A stretch of 36,865 nt of DNA from Phytophthora quininea. Its lineage: Eukaryota > Oomycota > Peronosporomycetes > Peronosporales > Peronosporaceae. Where the stretch lies: contig JAAVTG010000541.1 in the NCBI GenBank assembly GCA_011947345.1, positions 1 through 36,865 of the forward strand, written 5' to 3'. Shown here piece after piece: positions 9,236 through 19,845 of this stretch (within the stretch, counting starts at the first letter, position 1; the number at the start of each line of letters is the position of its first letter). The notes under the pieces are model-generated. The model had not been told where the DNA came from. It was given only the letters and a program-made list of their open reading frames with translations, and did no database searches. The translations under genes and the position numbers were made by a program.

Positions 9236-10186
9236 CTAGACGCCACCCAGTAAAGAACTGAGATCCCGTCGTAGGCGCACTGCACCAGCTCCATCAACTA
9301 CCTCCCGAATCGCAGCATCTGTAACCATTGCCTCTATGACCTTTGCGACATCATCATTTAAAGTCACTGCGCGCAACGGTACCCCGCTCGGGTCTCCAAA
9401 TTCATCGTTGTCGCTGTTATCTCTTGCTGCAAGTTGCTCTAACTCAAGATCCACATCTATGCCAAGTTACATCAATAGGAGTCGCCCAACGATCAATTCA
9501 CTGTCGTTCGATTCAACTACCAGGCATCGCTTGAGATTTTGACAGCGAACAGGTCCAGCGGCGGTGTTCAAAGTCAGGCGAACGTCTACTGCGTGCGTCG
9601 CGGTGAGAATTGTGCCGCCAACCGCTTCTAATTCCACGTGCTCGTCCAGCTCAACTAATTGAACATCATTGTCAATCACTTGGAGCTTCTTCACAAGCTC
9701 TTGCGAAATTATGTTATATTCCGATCCACTGTCGGCGCAATAAGGCATATCCAACGCTCCATTAGTTGTTGCCATTGATCGGACCCTGTCTGCGTCTCTA
9801 GCACGCTGTTCAACACGTTTGACGCGGTGCTTCTTGGATGCTTTGCTCTTCGATGTGCGCTTGGCCAAAATGGCCTCCTTCTGTGCTTCATCAGCATCGG
9901 GACAGTCGCTAAGGAAGTGATCTTTGCCGCAATTAAAACAGCCACCCCGAGGTTTGCTCCGCGCAACACCACTCGGGGCTTCTGAAGACGTGGTTCGCTC
10001 TACTTGGCGCTTGGCATTTTTGCCTTGCCAGTCCTTCCTTTTTCCTGACCCGGTTTGTACTTGTCGTTCTTTCTCATGCTTCCGCGTTGACTTGCTATCA
10101 GCATGCTTGATTTGCTGCCGTTGTTGAGGTTTGTGGTTTGTCACTGAGCGGAAAACCTTATCCTGTTCTAGGGCTTTTTCTTTCAC
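9236..10186 (-). CDS. Gypsy nucleocapsid zinc knuckle and aspartic protease
   Basis: After a Lys/Arg-rich stretch, a zinc knuckle CFNCGKDHFLSDC is at 9902-9940; it has three rather than four residues between the second Cys and His. An aspartic protease follows with the active-site DSG in YCADSGSEYNII (9725-9733) and a later ELIVGRLLLM matching the flap/second-half pattern. The frame ends at 9467; 9236-9454 continues in the same frame after a stop with an acidic linker before the reverse transcriptase. These parts would package RNA and cut the polyprotein. Confidence 0.85.
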
Positions 10187-10230
10187 AAGCCTGTTCAGTG
10201 CAACATCGTCCTTGGTACTTGTCTTATCGA

Positions 10231-10847
10231 TCAGCTTTTAATGCATTTGAACTTCATCACGCAAAGCTGTTGGCTGCAAGTTTTTCTTAAGATCTTGCAC
10301 TTGTGTGCTATACCCATCGATGTAGCGAAAGTTCCCTTCAGTCCATGCTCGAGGATGATCTCCTCACACAGCTTGAAGTAATTCATCACTCGGGCTTGGA
10401 CATCAGACTCTCGGAGGTTCATCCTAATTTGACTTCGAACAGTGAATCGACGTCACTAATGTCGCCATTCTTGACGTTGTTGACGATTTTGTCAATCTCA
10501 GCAACAATCTGCTGCTCCGAGACTGCCTCGACGGTCGTACTCCAGTCGAATTTACACAGCATCTCTAGTAGATGAGAGTCTATGGAGTTCTTGACCGATA
10601 CCAATGCCCTGCTGGGGTCCTTACCGGTGATGGCACACCGCGCCGTAATGGCATCGACGTACTCTCGGCGTTGACGCTTCCATTTGACCAGGCTGGCATG
10701 AGAAATGTCCGTCACAAACGGTGGCAGTATCGCCGCCGAAGTGATTGGGACCGTGGCCATTGCGGTGCTCGTGTCATTGGTATGGTCAGCGGCAACACTG
10801 CTTGGTCTCGGAGCTGCCGTTTGTCCACATCCACTTCGAGTCTGCAT
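10231..10847 (-). pseudogene. Gypsy gag, frameshifted
   Basis: The ATG at 10847 lies 24 bases after the 5' LTR and opens MQTRSGCGQ. The region SLVKWKRQRREYVDAI is typical of oomycete gypsy gag. The frame breaks near 10420 and continues as MNLRESDVQARVMNYFKLCEEII in another frame to about 10231, then shifts again into the zinc-knuckle frame. Gag forms the particle shell. Confidence 0.75.
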
Positions 10848-10851
10848 CTTG

Positions 10852-10866
10852 AACTTTACTAAAGTT
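10852..10866. repeat. Palindrome between 5' LTR and gag
   Basis: AACTTTACTAAAGTT is a perfect 7-bp inverted repeat around one base, placed where a primer-binding site is expected. No match to the common TGG-type tRNA primer site is seen. Confidence 0.6.
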
Positions 10867-10871
10867 AACTT

Positions 10872-11205
10872 TGAGCCGTTCCAGACGAAAGTCGATCCTT
10901 GGGACGTGGAACTCCCTCAACGTTCAACGTGTATTGAACGCCACGAGGTCTTTTAAGAGTGAGCTAGTTAGAACTACTCGGCCGTCGGCATGCCCCACTT
11001 GCCGTGCAGGCAATCCAGGGAGAACATCCTTGGCGTAAACTCTAGCAGCCGGATCCGAGCAAGGATCTGCTAAACAATACTAGCATTCGGCTCTCGAGGC
11101 TCTGCTGCAGTCTGTTCCTGCAGCTTCAGCTGCCGAGGGTTGGAAGAGCTTTTGTCGTTGCGATCTGTTGCCACAATCGCTGGACGATGCCTTGGCATCA
11201 TCACA
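10872..11205 (-). repeat. 5' LTR of the gypsy element, 334 bp
   Basis: Same sequence as 5502-5836 apart from three differences, including one base fewer in a C-run. On the minus strand it is the upstream LTR and should carry the promoter. Confidence 0.93.
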
Positions 11206-11210
11206 GGTTA
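11206..11210. repeat. Gypsy target-site duplication GGTTA, right
   Basis: Matches 5497-5501. These bases also align with the SINE sequence, so the insertion point lies inside the SINE. Confidence 0.85.
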
Positions 11211-11387
11211 TGTATACAACTCGTGAAGTTCATCCCTCCGGTTGGGGTTCGAGTCCCTGCGGGGCGAGTGCCTACAGAAAACATCCAGCAGAAAGAAAAT
11301 GATTAACTTCACATTCAAATATCCCATTCAAACAATTCATTTCAGAATAGCAAATACCCCCATAAGAACAACCAAGTTAAGCATCTG
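11206..11387 (+). mobile_element. 3' part of the split SINE
   Basis: The sequence follows the SINE at 1884-2122 almost base for base: the tRNA-like TATACAACTCGTGAAG, the exact box B GGTTCGAGTCC at 11246-11256, CTACAGAAAACATCCAG, and the ending AAGTTAAGCATCTG at 11374-11387. It lacks the last bases seen in the other copy and has no clear flanking duplication. Confidence 0.85.
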
Positions 11388-11859
11388 TTATCGAGTCGGG
11401 TGGCATTCTCCGCGTGAACCGTCAACCACGCGACAGTCTCGCACTCTACATCTCTACATATGCTCTGAGTCAGCGAAGTAGCGCTTGATAGACCAGTGCG
11501 ATCAGTATTTGGGATGCACGCTCACTTTTGAGGCGCTAAACCCTCTCATAGATGCCTTCTACATCTATGTACTGGGTTTTCGTAGCGATCGTATAGCGAC
11601 CGACCCGCTCAATGTTTTTTTGTCAGGCCCAACCGGTTTATTTCAGTTTCACCTACCGTGCCCCATCGGGATCGATCACCTCTAGTATTGTGCACAACTA
11701 CTTCAATACCGCCGAAATGCCCCGAGGCGTCGATCGTGGACGGCTAAGTCTGTGATCAAGTTGCGTTGGAAGGGATCTTGTATTCCGCGCGAGCTCGAGG
11801 AGCTCCCTAGGTTCAATGCTATTTGAATCCTACGAAACCATCGCCACACGCGTTAAGGT
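11388..11859. other. No gene seen
   Basis: Short open frames only, without motifs. It may be flanking DNA or the degraded 5' end of the LINE that follows. Confidence 0.4.
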
Positions 11860-11979
11860 TTGGACCTGGGGGGACTATGCAACACAAACCCGCCAAGACC
11901 GTTAACTGTCAGCGGCAGTAAAAGAGATCGGCAGAGCCCGGTCGAGTCAGCTTCAACGACACATGAGCCGCTGAGCAAT

Positions 11980-12480
11980 GATACCACAGCGATCAGCGAT
12001 GGAAGTCGACGAGGCTGGAGAGAGTTCGGAGACTCCAGCACCGTCGACATCCTCAGGAGAGCCGGGTGCAGAACATAACCCGACGTCGAGCCCCGCATTT
12101 ATCTTTCCACCACGTATACGACTGGCAAACGCATCTCCGCCCAAGACTGCGTCGCGTGCTTTTACTCGGAAAACTACTGGTCAGAACTCGACACGGTTTC
12201 GCTGAAGCTGAGAGAGCACTCCGTGCGTTTTGAGGACAATGACATAGATTTACGCCTCACTCTGGCTGAGATTGTGTTACCAGAAGGTGTCTGCAGCCCC
12301 AACGAATATGCAACCTTCATGGAGGTGAGAAGGCGACCAGTGGTTTGCTCGGATGTGCCTTCTTCCATTGCGAAGTCACTGTGCCGTTCCCGCAAAACTA
12401 AAGGCTCTGCTTGGGAGCTGAGACTCTCAAAAAGACAAAGGTGTATTAGTCGCTTGCTTGCTAAATGTAAAATAAGCTAA
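11980..12480 (+). pseudogene. Possible LINE ORF1 N-terminal part
   Basis: Two frames (MEVDEAGESSETPAPSTSSG from 12000; LREHSVRFEDNDIDLRLTLAEIVLPEG from about 12205) read like a single low-complexity acidic protein with a frameshift near 12180. No domain is recognised; assignment to ORF1 comes only from position. Confidence 0.35.
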
Positions 12481-12845
12481 ACACACGTCCTCGTGCTTGA
12501 CCCGCTCTCTCCTGCCACTGGGGAGCCCAAGGAGGGTAGCCACACCATAATTTTGACACTCTGAAACGCAAGGCAGCCGGGTTCGCTCTAGCTCTCAGGA
12601 TCTGCTTACCTATGCGTGCACCGCTTCCGAGCTTGGGATTAGGGCCGGGAAGCTTGCCATAATCACTAGTGAGCGTCGGCGTCATCGCAATCACTCGTAC
12701 CACTTGATGAAGACATAGCCCTCCAAGAGGCTGTAGCGCTTCTGGAGATGGATTTTGCGGAGAGGATAACACTTTTGGATCCTACCTGATCGGAAACAGA
12801 GGTCGTTACCACAAATGATCTTGCGCGGAAAATGAACAAGAGTAA

Positions 12846-12871
12846 GGTCCATTTTGCAGGTCCATTTTGCA
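12846..12871 (+). repeat. 13-bp tandem duplication
   Basis: GGTCCATTTTGCA occurs twice in a row at 12846-12858 and 12859-12871, a small local duplication. Confidence 0.8.
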
Positions 12872-12998
12872 GGAAAAACCCTTCTCATGAGGACTAAATC
12901 TCAGTTCATGCATGACTTCGTGCGGGTTCATGTCATTTCCTGTGCGTTCATGCCACCTTGTCGTTGTCCTGCGCGCCGGTTGAGGAGAAAAGGAAAAA

Positions 12999-13290
12999 AT
13001 GTTTGGGGAAGATTGTCCTCGTTCACGCGCGGCGTTATTTGACCAAGTGGATCGATTGGTGAAGGACATCAATGAGTTGGAGTTGTTCAAGCTGTCGGAA
13101 GCCCTAGCCGGCTTTGGGCTTCTTCTTCTGGCGGTGGCTGCTGGCATTTTTGGCGTGATATTTGGTTGTGCGTTCTGTGTGGATTTGATGCGCCATGGAT
13201 AGGTGCGTCCCCAATGCGCCAATTCCATCCAAACTTGCTACAAGGCGTTCTCCGAAGCGACCTCGCAGCCCGAGTACTCGCGTATGTTAA
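12999..13290 (+). pseudogene. Unrecognised frame, possibly LINE ORF1 C-terminal part
   Basis: The frame has an amphipathic helix (FDQVDRLVKDINELELFKLSEAL) followed by a hydrophobic segment GLLLLAVAAGIFGVIFGCAF, a stop at 13199-13201, and a basic tail (RRSPKRPRSPSTR) just beyond. It lies directly before the endonuclease on the same strand. A small membrane protein is the alternative; nothing decides between them. Confidence 0.3.
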
Positions 13291-13459
13291 TTCTTTGTAG
13301 TGTGTGACTCCATACATTTGCCGTCTCCAATCGCTTCAGGAATTTTTGCTTTAGGTGCCAGAAGAGAGCGGTGCACTGTCAATCGCACTTTCCTCACTGG
13401 GACCTGTGTGGAGATCTACAGTATTAACTCTCCCGATCGCTTAAGTGGAATTTTAGTGG

Positions 13460-14116
13460 ACCAACGTCGACCTGCTCTCTGTCAACACGAACGGAGCCGA
13501 GCAGAATGGACGTAAACTCTCCGAGCGACTTATCTCGCAACTCCATGTCATCGCGATCCAGGAAAAGAAATTCCGGAACGCCCACTACTTGTCCAATTTT
13601 TTATTTTATGTCTCAACTATCTCTCGCAACAAAGTATTTGTGAGTGATCGTAACAGCGGCAGCCAGCGCAAATCGGTCCACGGAGCGGCCGGGTTGCCAC
13701 CCTGCTTCACCTCGAACTCCCGAAGGAGCACAGCCAAGGTCGTTACTGAGGTCACCGTCGAAGGTCTATACCTGTTGGTATGAATGAAAGTGGGTGGCCA
13801 CCTCATCTGCATTCATAATGTGTATGCCCCAGTCCGCCGAATAGACTGCGTGGGTTTCTTCGCGAGTTTGTCTGCTCGTTTTAATGACTCCTCGCATCAT
13901 ATCGTGTTGGGGGACTTCAACGTCGCTATCGATCTGGTCTTAGACTTGCGTGGTACTGTTCAACTGGCGGATCCAACTCGAGGGGAGTTGATTAGCTGGT
14001 TAGCATCTCTCCTAGTCATCGACCCTGTGAGACTACGCTTCCCTGATCGACACCCATTCTCCGCCCGACTTCCAAACGTTAATCGTCTTGATTACATTTG
14101 TATCTCTGACGCATAG
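13460..14116 (+). pseudogene. LINE endonuclease, AP type
   Basis: The opening LLSVNTNGA...NGRKLSERLISQLHVIAIQEKKFRN contains the metal-binding Glu of the QE box. HNVYAPVRR, HIVLGDFNVAID (13901-13935) and RLDYICISD (14083-14110) match the later endonuclease motifs, with the catalytic DFN intact. The frame is broken by a stop at 13781 and by earlier shifts. This enzyme nicks target DNA to start reverse transcription. Confidence 0.8.
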
Positions 14117-14386
14117 GCGGACACTCTGTGGAGACGGAAGAAGCAGTTCAACAGCACTTGCTTGAGCAGCGCCAAGACCAAGGGTTCGATTTTCATGTCC
14201 ATGAAATGGAAGTACCAATCTCAGTTTTTTTTCGTCCACCCGATACGATGCTACGTTCTACGGCTATTCTAGCGACAATACTAGAGTCTGGAGCGGAGTC
14301 AAACGATTCCGCCGACATTAGTGCTGCTTTCAGACGTCATTGCTTAATCTTTTAAGAACTCGGACGATACCCAAGTTGATAACTCC

Positions 14387-15430
14387 ATGACAGAGAAATT
14401 CCTGAATTCGGTGGTAAGACGCCTAGACAACGTCCAAGCTGCGAGTTTGGACCTGCCAATTACCGCGGAGGAATTTGAGGGGACAACTCATCACCTCAGA
14501 AAACACTCTGCTCCTGGCCTGGATGGTCTCGGGCCGGCTCTGTATAGGTTAGATCCTGAAGCCTTTGGTGAAGTTCTTTCACCAGAAGGGACCCAGGCAA
14601 CTACAGACCGATTTCAATGAGGCGATTGATGTCAAAATTCTGTCCAAGACTCTGGCCTATCGACTTCAGCGCTTCCTCCCAGATTTATTTCACACAGACC
14701 AAAAGGGCTCCGTCAAAGGGCGCTCCCTGGATCATCACGTCCGCTTTATCCATGATTTATGGAGCCTACTCCAACGTCGGGTAGGCAACGGTTACGCTCT
14801 CTTTCTGGATTTTGTGGAGGCTTACGACCGCGTCAACTGGAATTACTTGTTTCAAGTACTCGAGCGAGCTGGCCTCGGAAAGGTGTTTTGCAGCTGGGTT
14901 TGTCTTTTGTATTCGGATGTCCAAGCGACGCTATCGCTGAACGGTACTCCACAACAAGAAGTGTTATTTCCAACACGTGAAGTCAAGCAGGAGATCCACT
15001 CTCATCGCTACTATTTTTGCTTTCAATCTAGCCTCTCGACAATCTTCTCCGGGCACAACCGCATCTTGAAATCCCGATATCCGCTGACTTAGTCGCTACA
15101 AGAATTTATTTCGCGGATGATCCCACCCTCTTTTGAAATCTCTTGCGGGCTTAGCTCGTTAAACTAAGATTGCTCAGACGTATACCGCCGGCCCCGGGGC
15201 TCTACTCAATCCCGAGAGGTCACAATTATGTACTCTTCATGATGAGCGAGTATCCGCCTGTCATCGTTGGTCCGTCTCAATTCTTATGAATGTATCACGT
15301 ATCTCGGAATACCTTTGGTCAGGGAGTGAGTGACGACTCCATTTTTGTGTCGTTGGAATTACGGAACGGTTCCAGACTGTCACGGAGGAGTGCGCGTGCG
15401 CGTACTTACCGGGCCAAGCTACTCATTGTG
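14387..15430 (+). pseudogene. LINE reverse transcriptase
   Basis: Recognisable in order: LRKHSAPGLDGLGPALYR, DVKILSKTLAYRLQRFLP with TDQKGSVKGRS, ALFLDFVEAYDRVNW carrying the first active-site Asp, then RIYFADDPTL near 15100 carrying the FADD box, and FGQGVSDDSIFVSLELR downstream. A frameshift lies near 14570 and stops occur after 15092. The G-D-P-L-S-P region is not intact. Confidence 0.85.
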
Positions 15431-15569
15431 ACGATGTAAATTGTGTTTTTCTATGGATCGCGCTGTGGTGAGTTTACATATGGAGTTTACTATGGAGCTA
15501 GTGTTGGGTATTACGTTCAAGAGATGAAAGAAGTGTGCAATAAAACGTATCGCTTGTGAGAAGGCGGGG

Positions 15570-16745
15570 GTGTGCTGTTCTACCAAGGATGGGCCCTCAA
15601 GACCAGGAAGTGCGCCCAAGAAAATGTGTTTTTGAAAGGCACGCCCAAGAAATGGCGTGTCCTAGGAATGCGCGCTGAAGGGATCTCCGCTCTTGGAATG
15701 TACGCCCAAGGGCACATTGCCTTGAGCGTGAGTGCACGTTACGTCCTGGTCACCCCTCGTCCTTAAACGGGTCGCCAAGAAATAAGGTATAAATTGCCAC
15801 AGTGAAAGGTATTCCTGTGTGCAACCCGTCTCGCCTTGGCTAACCTCACGATGTGTGAGGGAAGGACCTATAAATCCCCAAGCTGCCCAAGTGACCCAAG
15901 AAGTTCTTGGATGAACATTCCAAGGGTATATGTCTTGGGCGGCCATTTCTTTGATAGAGATTCTCTTGGATGGAGATTTCATCGATGGAGATTTTCCCTT
16001 GGACGTGGATTCTGGCACTTAGCGAGAATTCGCATTCACCGTGAACCCAGTGGTTTGTACTTAGAATGTTACGCCACAGATGATTTGAAGAGCGACGAAC
16101 CCACGATAAGAGGCCGTCATCAAGTCACGCATACAAAGATCAAGACTAATTCGTATCCTAATGACTGTACCCAAGATCTGCAGAAGAGCTGCAGATCACT
16201 AGCGATAAGAGATATCAATCAGAGGGTTCTTTTTGCCCTGTACTGCACAAGCGCCAATCGGTGCTCTTTGCGTGTTAGTGCTAAGGTGACCTGCTGCTCC
16301 CCACCTGTTTGTTAAGTCCAATTGGGAGGGAGTCTAGGCGCCCCGACCATTTCGTTTACTAGTTGGGCGTCTGTCTTGCAGGCCAACCCATTTCATATTA
16401 AAACTACGCTCAAGCGGCTGGATAGCAGTCGCCGCTTGAGTTTGCTTTGAGACTACGCCTTATAGCGTTATGTATTGGGATTTGTATTGACTGATCTGTG
16501 TGTTCCTTCGGTTGAAGGTGGTGCGCGTTCGCTGAACCAAGTCCAAGACTTTCCAGGTGTCTTGGGCGTTGGATTGAACCTGGTGTGAGACCCCCGACCA
16601 AGGGTCTATAAGAATAAGTGTCGGCTGTATATTTTCATAAGGATCTCTCTGTATACTGATTATATGTGATTGCTAGTTCTTCTTGAACTTGCAGTCCAAG
16701 AACCCCGTCTGTTCAACTGCCGCCCAAGAAAGTGGACTGCAGGGA
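15570..16745. mobile_element. LTR-like non-coding block inside the LINE
   Basis: LINE coding similarity stops near 15567 and returns only after about 16745. The block has several TATA-like sites (GGTATAAATTG, CCTATAAATCC, TCTATAAGAATAAG), repeated CGCCCAAG motifs at 15613, 15642, 15703 and 16721, and a strong hairpin at 16409-16440, but no conserved protein. This is best explained as a solo LTR or a non-autonomous element; exact ends and a target duplication were not found. Confidence 0.4.
16409..16440. repeat. Hairpin, 10-bp stem
   Basis: CTCAAGCGGC and GCCGCTTGAG are exact complements separated by 12 bases. In an LTR such a hairpin could belong to the transcribed R/U5 part, but this is inference. 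Confidence 0.7.
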
Positions 16746-17139
16746 ACGAATTGTGGGCAAACTAGTCTATCTAACACTCTTTTGTATCTTTGGCTGTGAA
16801 AGGCCATCCAGTAGATTTAACGCGAAATGCAAGGGTCGAACCTATAGGGATTCACGAGGTGCACACGCCAATCCTTCAACGGAGGTTCTTCGAACCGCTG
16901 ATGAAGGGGTACACAACTAATCTCGGTCCACCAAGATCCTGGCCACGTTGCCACAGCTCGCGCTGTGCAACAACCACCCCTGGACGGAAAACATCACCAG
17001 ATTATCGACACAACATTCTGCCGACTATTGTTCTCTCGATTTTATGGAATTTTACACTGCACTTCACCATGCCAACCGACCGATACCTCTTGACACAAAG
17101 TACGAACTCGCCTCGTCGATTTGTGAAGCTCGCTGAGGC

Positions 17140-17330
17140 TTCGATTGCCGTGTTTCCTTCAACAACAGCGGCGGATTGCAAATTCCACTGCTACAAAGAA
17201 TTTTGGTGTGCATCGATTGCGCCTGTTGCAACAAGTTGTGAACATGGACAACGATGAGCTCTCGCCGGCGCCAATTTCGGCACTGCTGGCCGTAGTTCTT
17301 CTGAAACTCCGTTTGATTTTCCGACTGCGC
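17140..17330 (+). pseudogene. LINE RT C-terminal fragment
   Basis: The frame reading FNNSGGLQIPLLQRI resembles the GGLG-P motif found after the RT domain of oomycete LINEs. Stops follow quickly. Confidence 0.5.
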
Positions 17331-18091
17331 GTACACGATTCGATCCGCAATCGTGGATGTTGTGTTACTTACGTTGTGGTGGCAGTATACATGGACAGTA
17401 GGTCGTCCATTTCATAGATGCAGAGTGAAACCTCTGTCGATCCAGTTTTCTTTCAACACGCGCTACTCCGAGCGTACGTTTGGCATCTTACTCCCCTCTA
17501 CTGGCTATTCTATATGGCACGGACTCCTCGCTCACGCTTTTAGGTAATAGTGGGGCGATACCTAATTTTGGACGCAGTTCGCTAACGCGACCGGATGTCG
17601 GTGGTTACTCGACTTTATGAGTGATTATTGGCCCGAGGCTCCTACATTTATGGCTCGATTCCTGTCGGTAGTCCCTGAATGAACTCTTCGATACCGGGTG
17701 CGCCATCTCAACTTTCTCTACTGTGATCTACGTCATCTACACTGTGATGACTGGCCAGTTCGATCCTCTCCACGACCCCTGTGCACCAACTCTGCCCCTA
17801 TCGCTAACCGGGGTGCAGAGTAGTACGAAGGTGGAGCTATCCCTCACCTTCAAAAAGCGCTGCGAAACCTTTACCGGGTTCGTCTCAAATACCTGTAAGT
17901 GACCATTCATTTTTCTACCAAGTCGACGATTTCAGTCAAACGGATTTAGTCGAGACCGTCGAAGCTCTAAAGATGCTCCGTCGTGTCGTCCTGACGGTTT
18001 ACTCGGATCTGCATTTTCGACTCAGCTATAAATTGTCCCCACAAGATCGAAATTTCATTTCCTACGCACTCTCAGCTCGTCCGACCTGATC

Positions 18092-18250
18092 TGTGGATAT
18101 TCCGGTTGTAGTGACATTGAAACGGATCGACACCTCTTCTTTGACTGCGAGCGAGCACCTTCTTTGTGGAAGATTATTGCACAAAACTGGGAGGACAGCC
18201 TAGACGGGCCGGTGACCTGGACTATGATCATCACTCTCCAAGAACCGATT
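18092..18250 (+). pseudogene. LINE zf-RVT zinc-binding region
   Basis: CGYSGCSDIETDRHLFFDCERAPSLW shows the two Cys, His and Cys pattern with the LW ending of the zf-RVT domain near the C-terminus of LINE polyproteins. A plausible tail (WEDSLDGPVTWTMIITLQEP) follows. The frame is open here but isolated. Confidence 0.75.
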
Positions 18251-18600
18251 TGGGCAGTTCGCTAAACGACCTGGTTGAACATCTTTCGACACTCTGGATG
18301 GTCAAGCGCAGCATTGATGTCTATGTGTGTTGGGTGGCACGCAATAAACACCAAATCAAGGATCATCAGCCCCCGGTAGCTTCCAAGACAAGTGTTCACG
18401 TCTATGCTGCATTTGGTGCCCATTTCTTAGCATTACTGCGGTTTTCCTCGCCGTCAACACAATTCGAACTGCAATGTTTACTTCTTTGTCATCGAGCTCT
18501 GAATAGTGCTGCTTATCTTCTGAGATCTCTCGTTTCTTGTGTTGCTGGAAAACTTCGGCAAACACCTCCGTCATGCAAATGTCCAGCTCTGGGGTAGGGT

Positions 18601-19311
18601 TTCTTTGTCCGTTCTTCGTATCCTCATATTGATGCGCTACGCAGTAAACTTTATGTGCAGCGGACATCTATACTTACGCGGATAATCTCAAATCTATTTA
18701 TCTGTTCCGTTTATCTTTTAATTGTATGAAACATTTGGTCATACCTATTTTCAAGAGATTTCATTGGTCGATACTGAGGTGTCCGTAAATGAGATCGCCC
18801 GTTTGCACGTAAAGTTTATGGTATTAGAATCTGTCTTCAAATGCCTTCCCCGACATCGCCTTACTTTTTTGTCCTCATCTGGTTATTAGTAAGAGAGAGA
18901 ACATTGTTTCCGTGTTAATTAGACTTCTTGAAATGCGAAATCTACATTCTCCTAGAATACGTGATCATACAGTTGTCGTCGAGTAGGTAGGCGAAGCTGT
19001 GAGAAACCCCGAGTCGTTGAGAAACCATGCGCGGTAGCAGACGGTAAAAATTCGAGGATGTGTTACCATGAAGTGATGAAGCCGAGTTGCAGGCGAAAAA
19101 ATCCGCAGACTGCTCTTGCTATTCAAACAAGAAGCTATGACGGAGAAAAGCATATTGCGTTGCGAAGTCCACCAAGTCAGTTGTGAGTTTGAAGGAATAT
19201 TTGAGAATGAATGAGCGAATAGCTCACCTCGCTACTGCTACACAAATACAGGAGTCCACTTTCCCAGAGCCGTGGCTGCGGGTCGATGTCACCGTGAGTC
19301 CAAACTAAATC
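18601..19311. other. No gene seen between LINE and copia remains
   Basis: A/T-rich sequence with short unsupported frames. It should contain the LINE 3' end and possibly the 3' LTR of the copia element, but no direct repeat of it lies on the other side. Confidence 0.45.
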
Positions 19312-19845
19312 TCACTCCAACACGCCGTCCTTCGAACACCGTCCTGTAATGTAAGACTTCCGATTGGCCTCGCGCGGAGTATCGTTGGTACCTGGTGTCA
19401 TTCCTACCAGTCCTTTCAGGACATTCAGCCTTGGGGCGGCCAGCGACTTCGTGAAGGCATCAGCAGGATTGGCTTCACCGGCTATCTCCCACAAGTTCAC
19501 GTGGCCTTGTGCGAACAACCCCGCAGGTAGTGGAAACGGAGCTCAATATGACGAGTACGGCGGCTATAGGTGGGATTCTTGGCAAGCGCCAGCGCTGCTA
19601 GATTGTCCACTTCAAGCTTGAACTCCACTCCAAAGTTGGCAGGAAGAACCCTCCATCAGAATGTTCGCAAGACCTCGTCCCTCCATACAAGCCTCACACA
19701 CGGCTATGTGCTCGGCCTCTGCAGTAGACTGTGTGACAACCGTCTGACGGCGAGCAGCCCAAGCGATCGGGCTCCCACCGATTAACATCACGTGACCGCT
19801 TACACTCTTGCGAGTGTCCCGACAGTTCCTCAGTGTGCGTCGCAC
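19312..19845 (-). pseudogene. Copia RNase H
   Basis: DTRKSVSGHVMLIGGSPIAW and STAEAEHIAVCEAC are the typical copia RNase H patterns, with the catalytic Glu in AEAE. After a frame change the end reads RTRHIELRFHYLR, then NLWEIAGEANPADAFTKSLA. That last phrase closes nearly all copia polyproteins. Confidence 0.85.

Larger units (their letters stand above)
5502..11205 (-). mobile_element. Ty3/gypsy LTR retrotransposon with chromodomain
   Basis: The element is complete from LTR to LTR and is flanked by GGTTA on both sides. On the minus strand the order is LTR, gag, zinc knuckle and protease, reverse transcriptase, RNase H, integrase, chromodomain, LTR, the Ty3/gypsy order. The two LTRs differ at only three places over about 335 bp, which suggests recent insertion. 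In contrast, the coding part changes frame at least six times and has an in-frame stop in the integrase. A polypurine run (GGGGAGGCAG, plus 5837-5846) precedes the 3' LTR. The element could only have moved with proteins supplied by another copy, unless the decay came after insertion. Confidence 0.93.
11860..18600 (+). mobile_element. Degenerate LINE (APE-type endonuclease, RT, zf-RVT)
   Basis: Parts of one non-LTR retrotransposon occur in order on the plus strand: a possible ORF1 region (11980-13290), AP-type endonuclease (about 13460-14116), reverse transcriptase (14387-15430), a RT C-terminal part (about 17140-17330) and a zf-RVT zinc region (18092-18250). The copy is full of stops and frameshifts and is interrupted at about 15570-16745 by an LTR-like block. 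The ends are not defined and no poly-A tail was seen. Parts between 16745 and 17140 are only tentatively LINE. Confidence 0.8.

Noticed and set aside
11853..12205. Overlapping frames on both strands as host genes
   Set aside because: No motif; position favours degraded LINE ORF1.
15560..16750. Solo LTR with a 5-bp duplication
   Set aside because: I tried several TG...CA borders and found no matching flanks, so exact LTR ends are not claimed.
18965..19153. Small secreted protein on the minus strand
   Set aside because: The start MLFSVIASCLN looks like a signal peptide, but there is no effector motif, promoter or conservation evidence.
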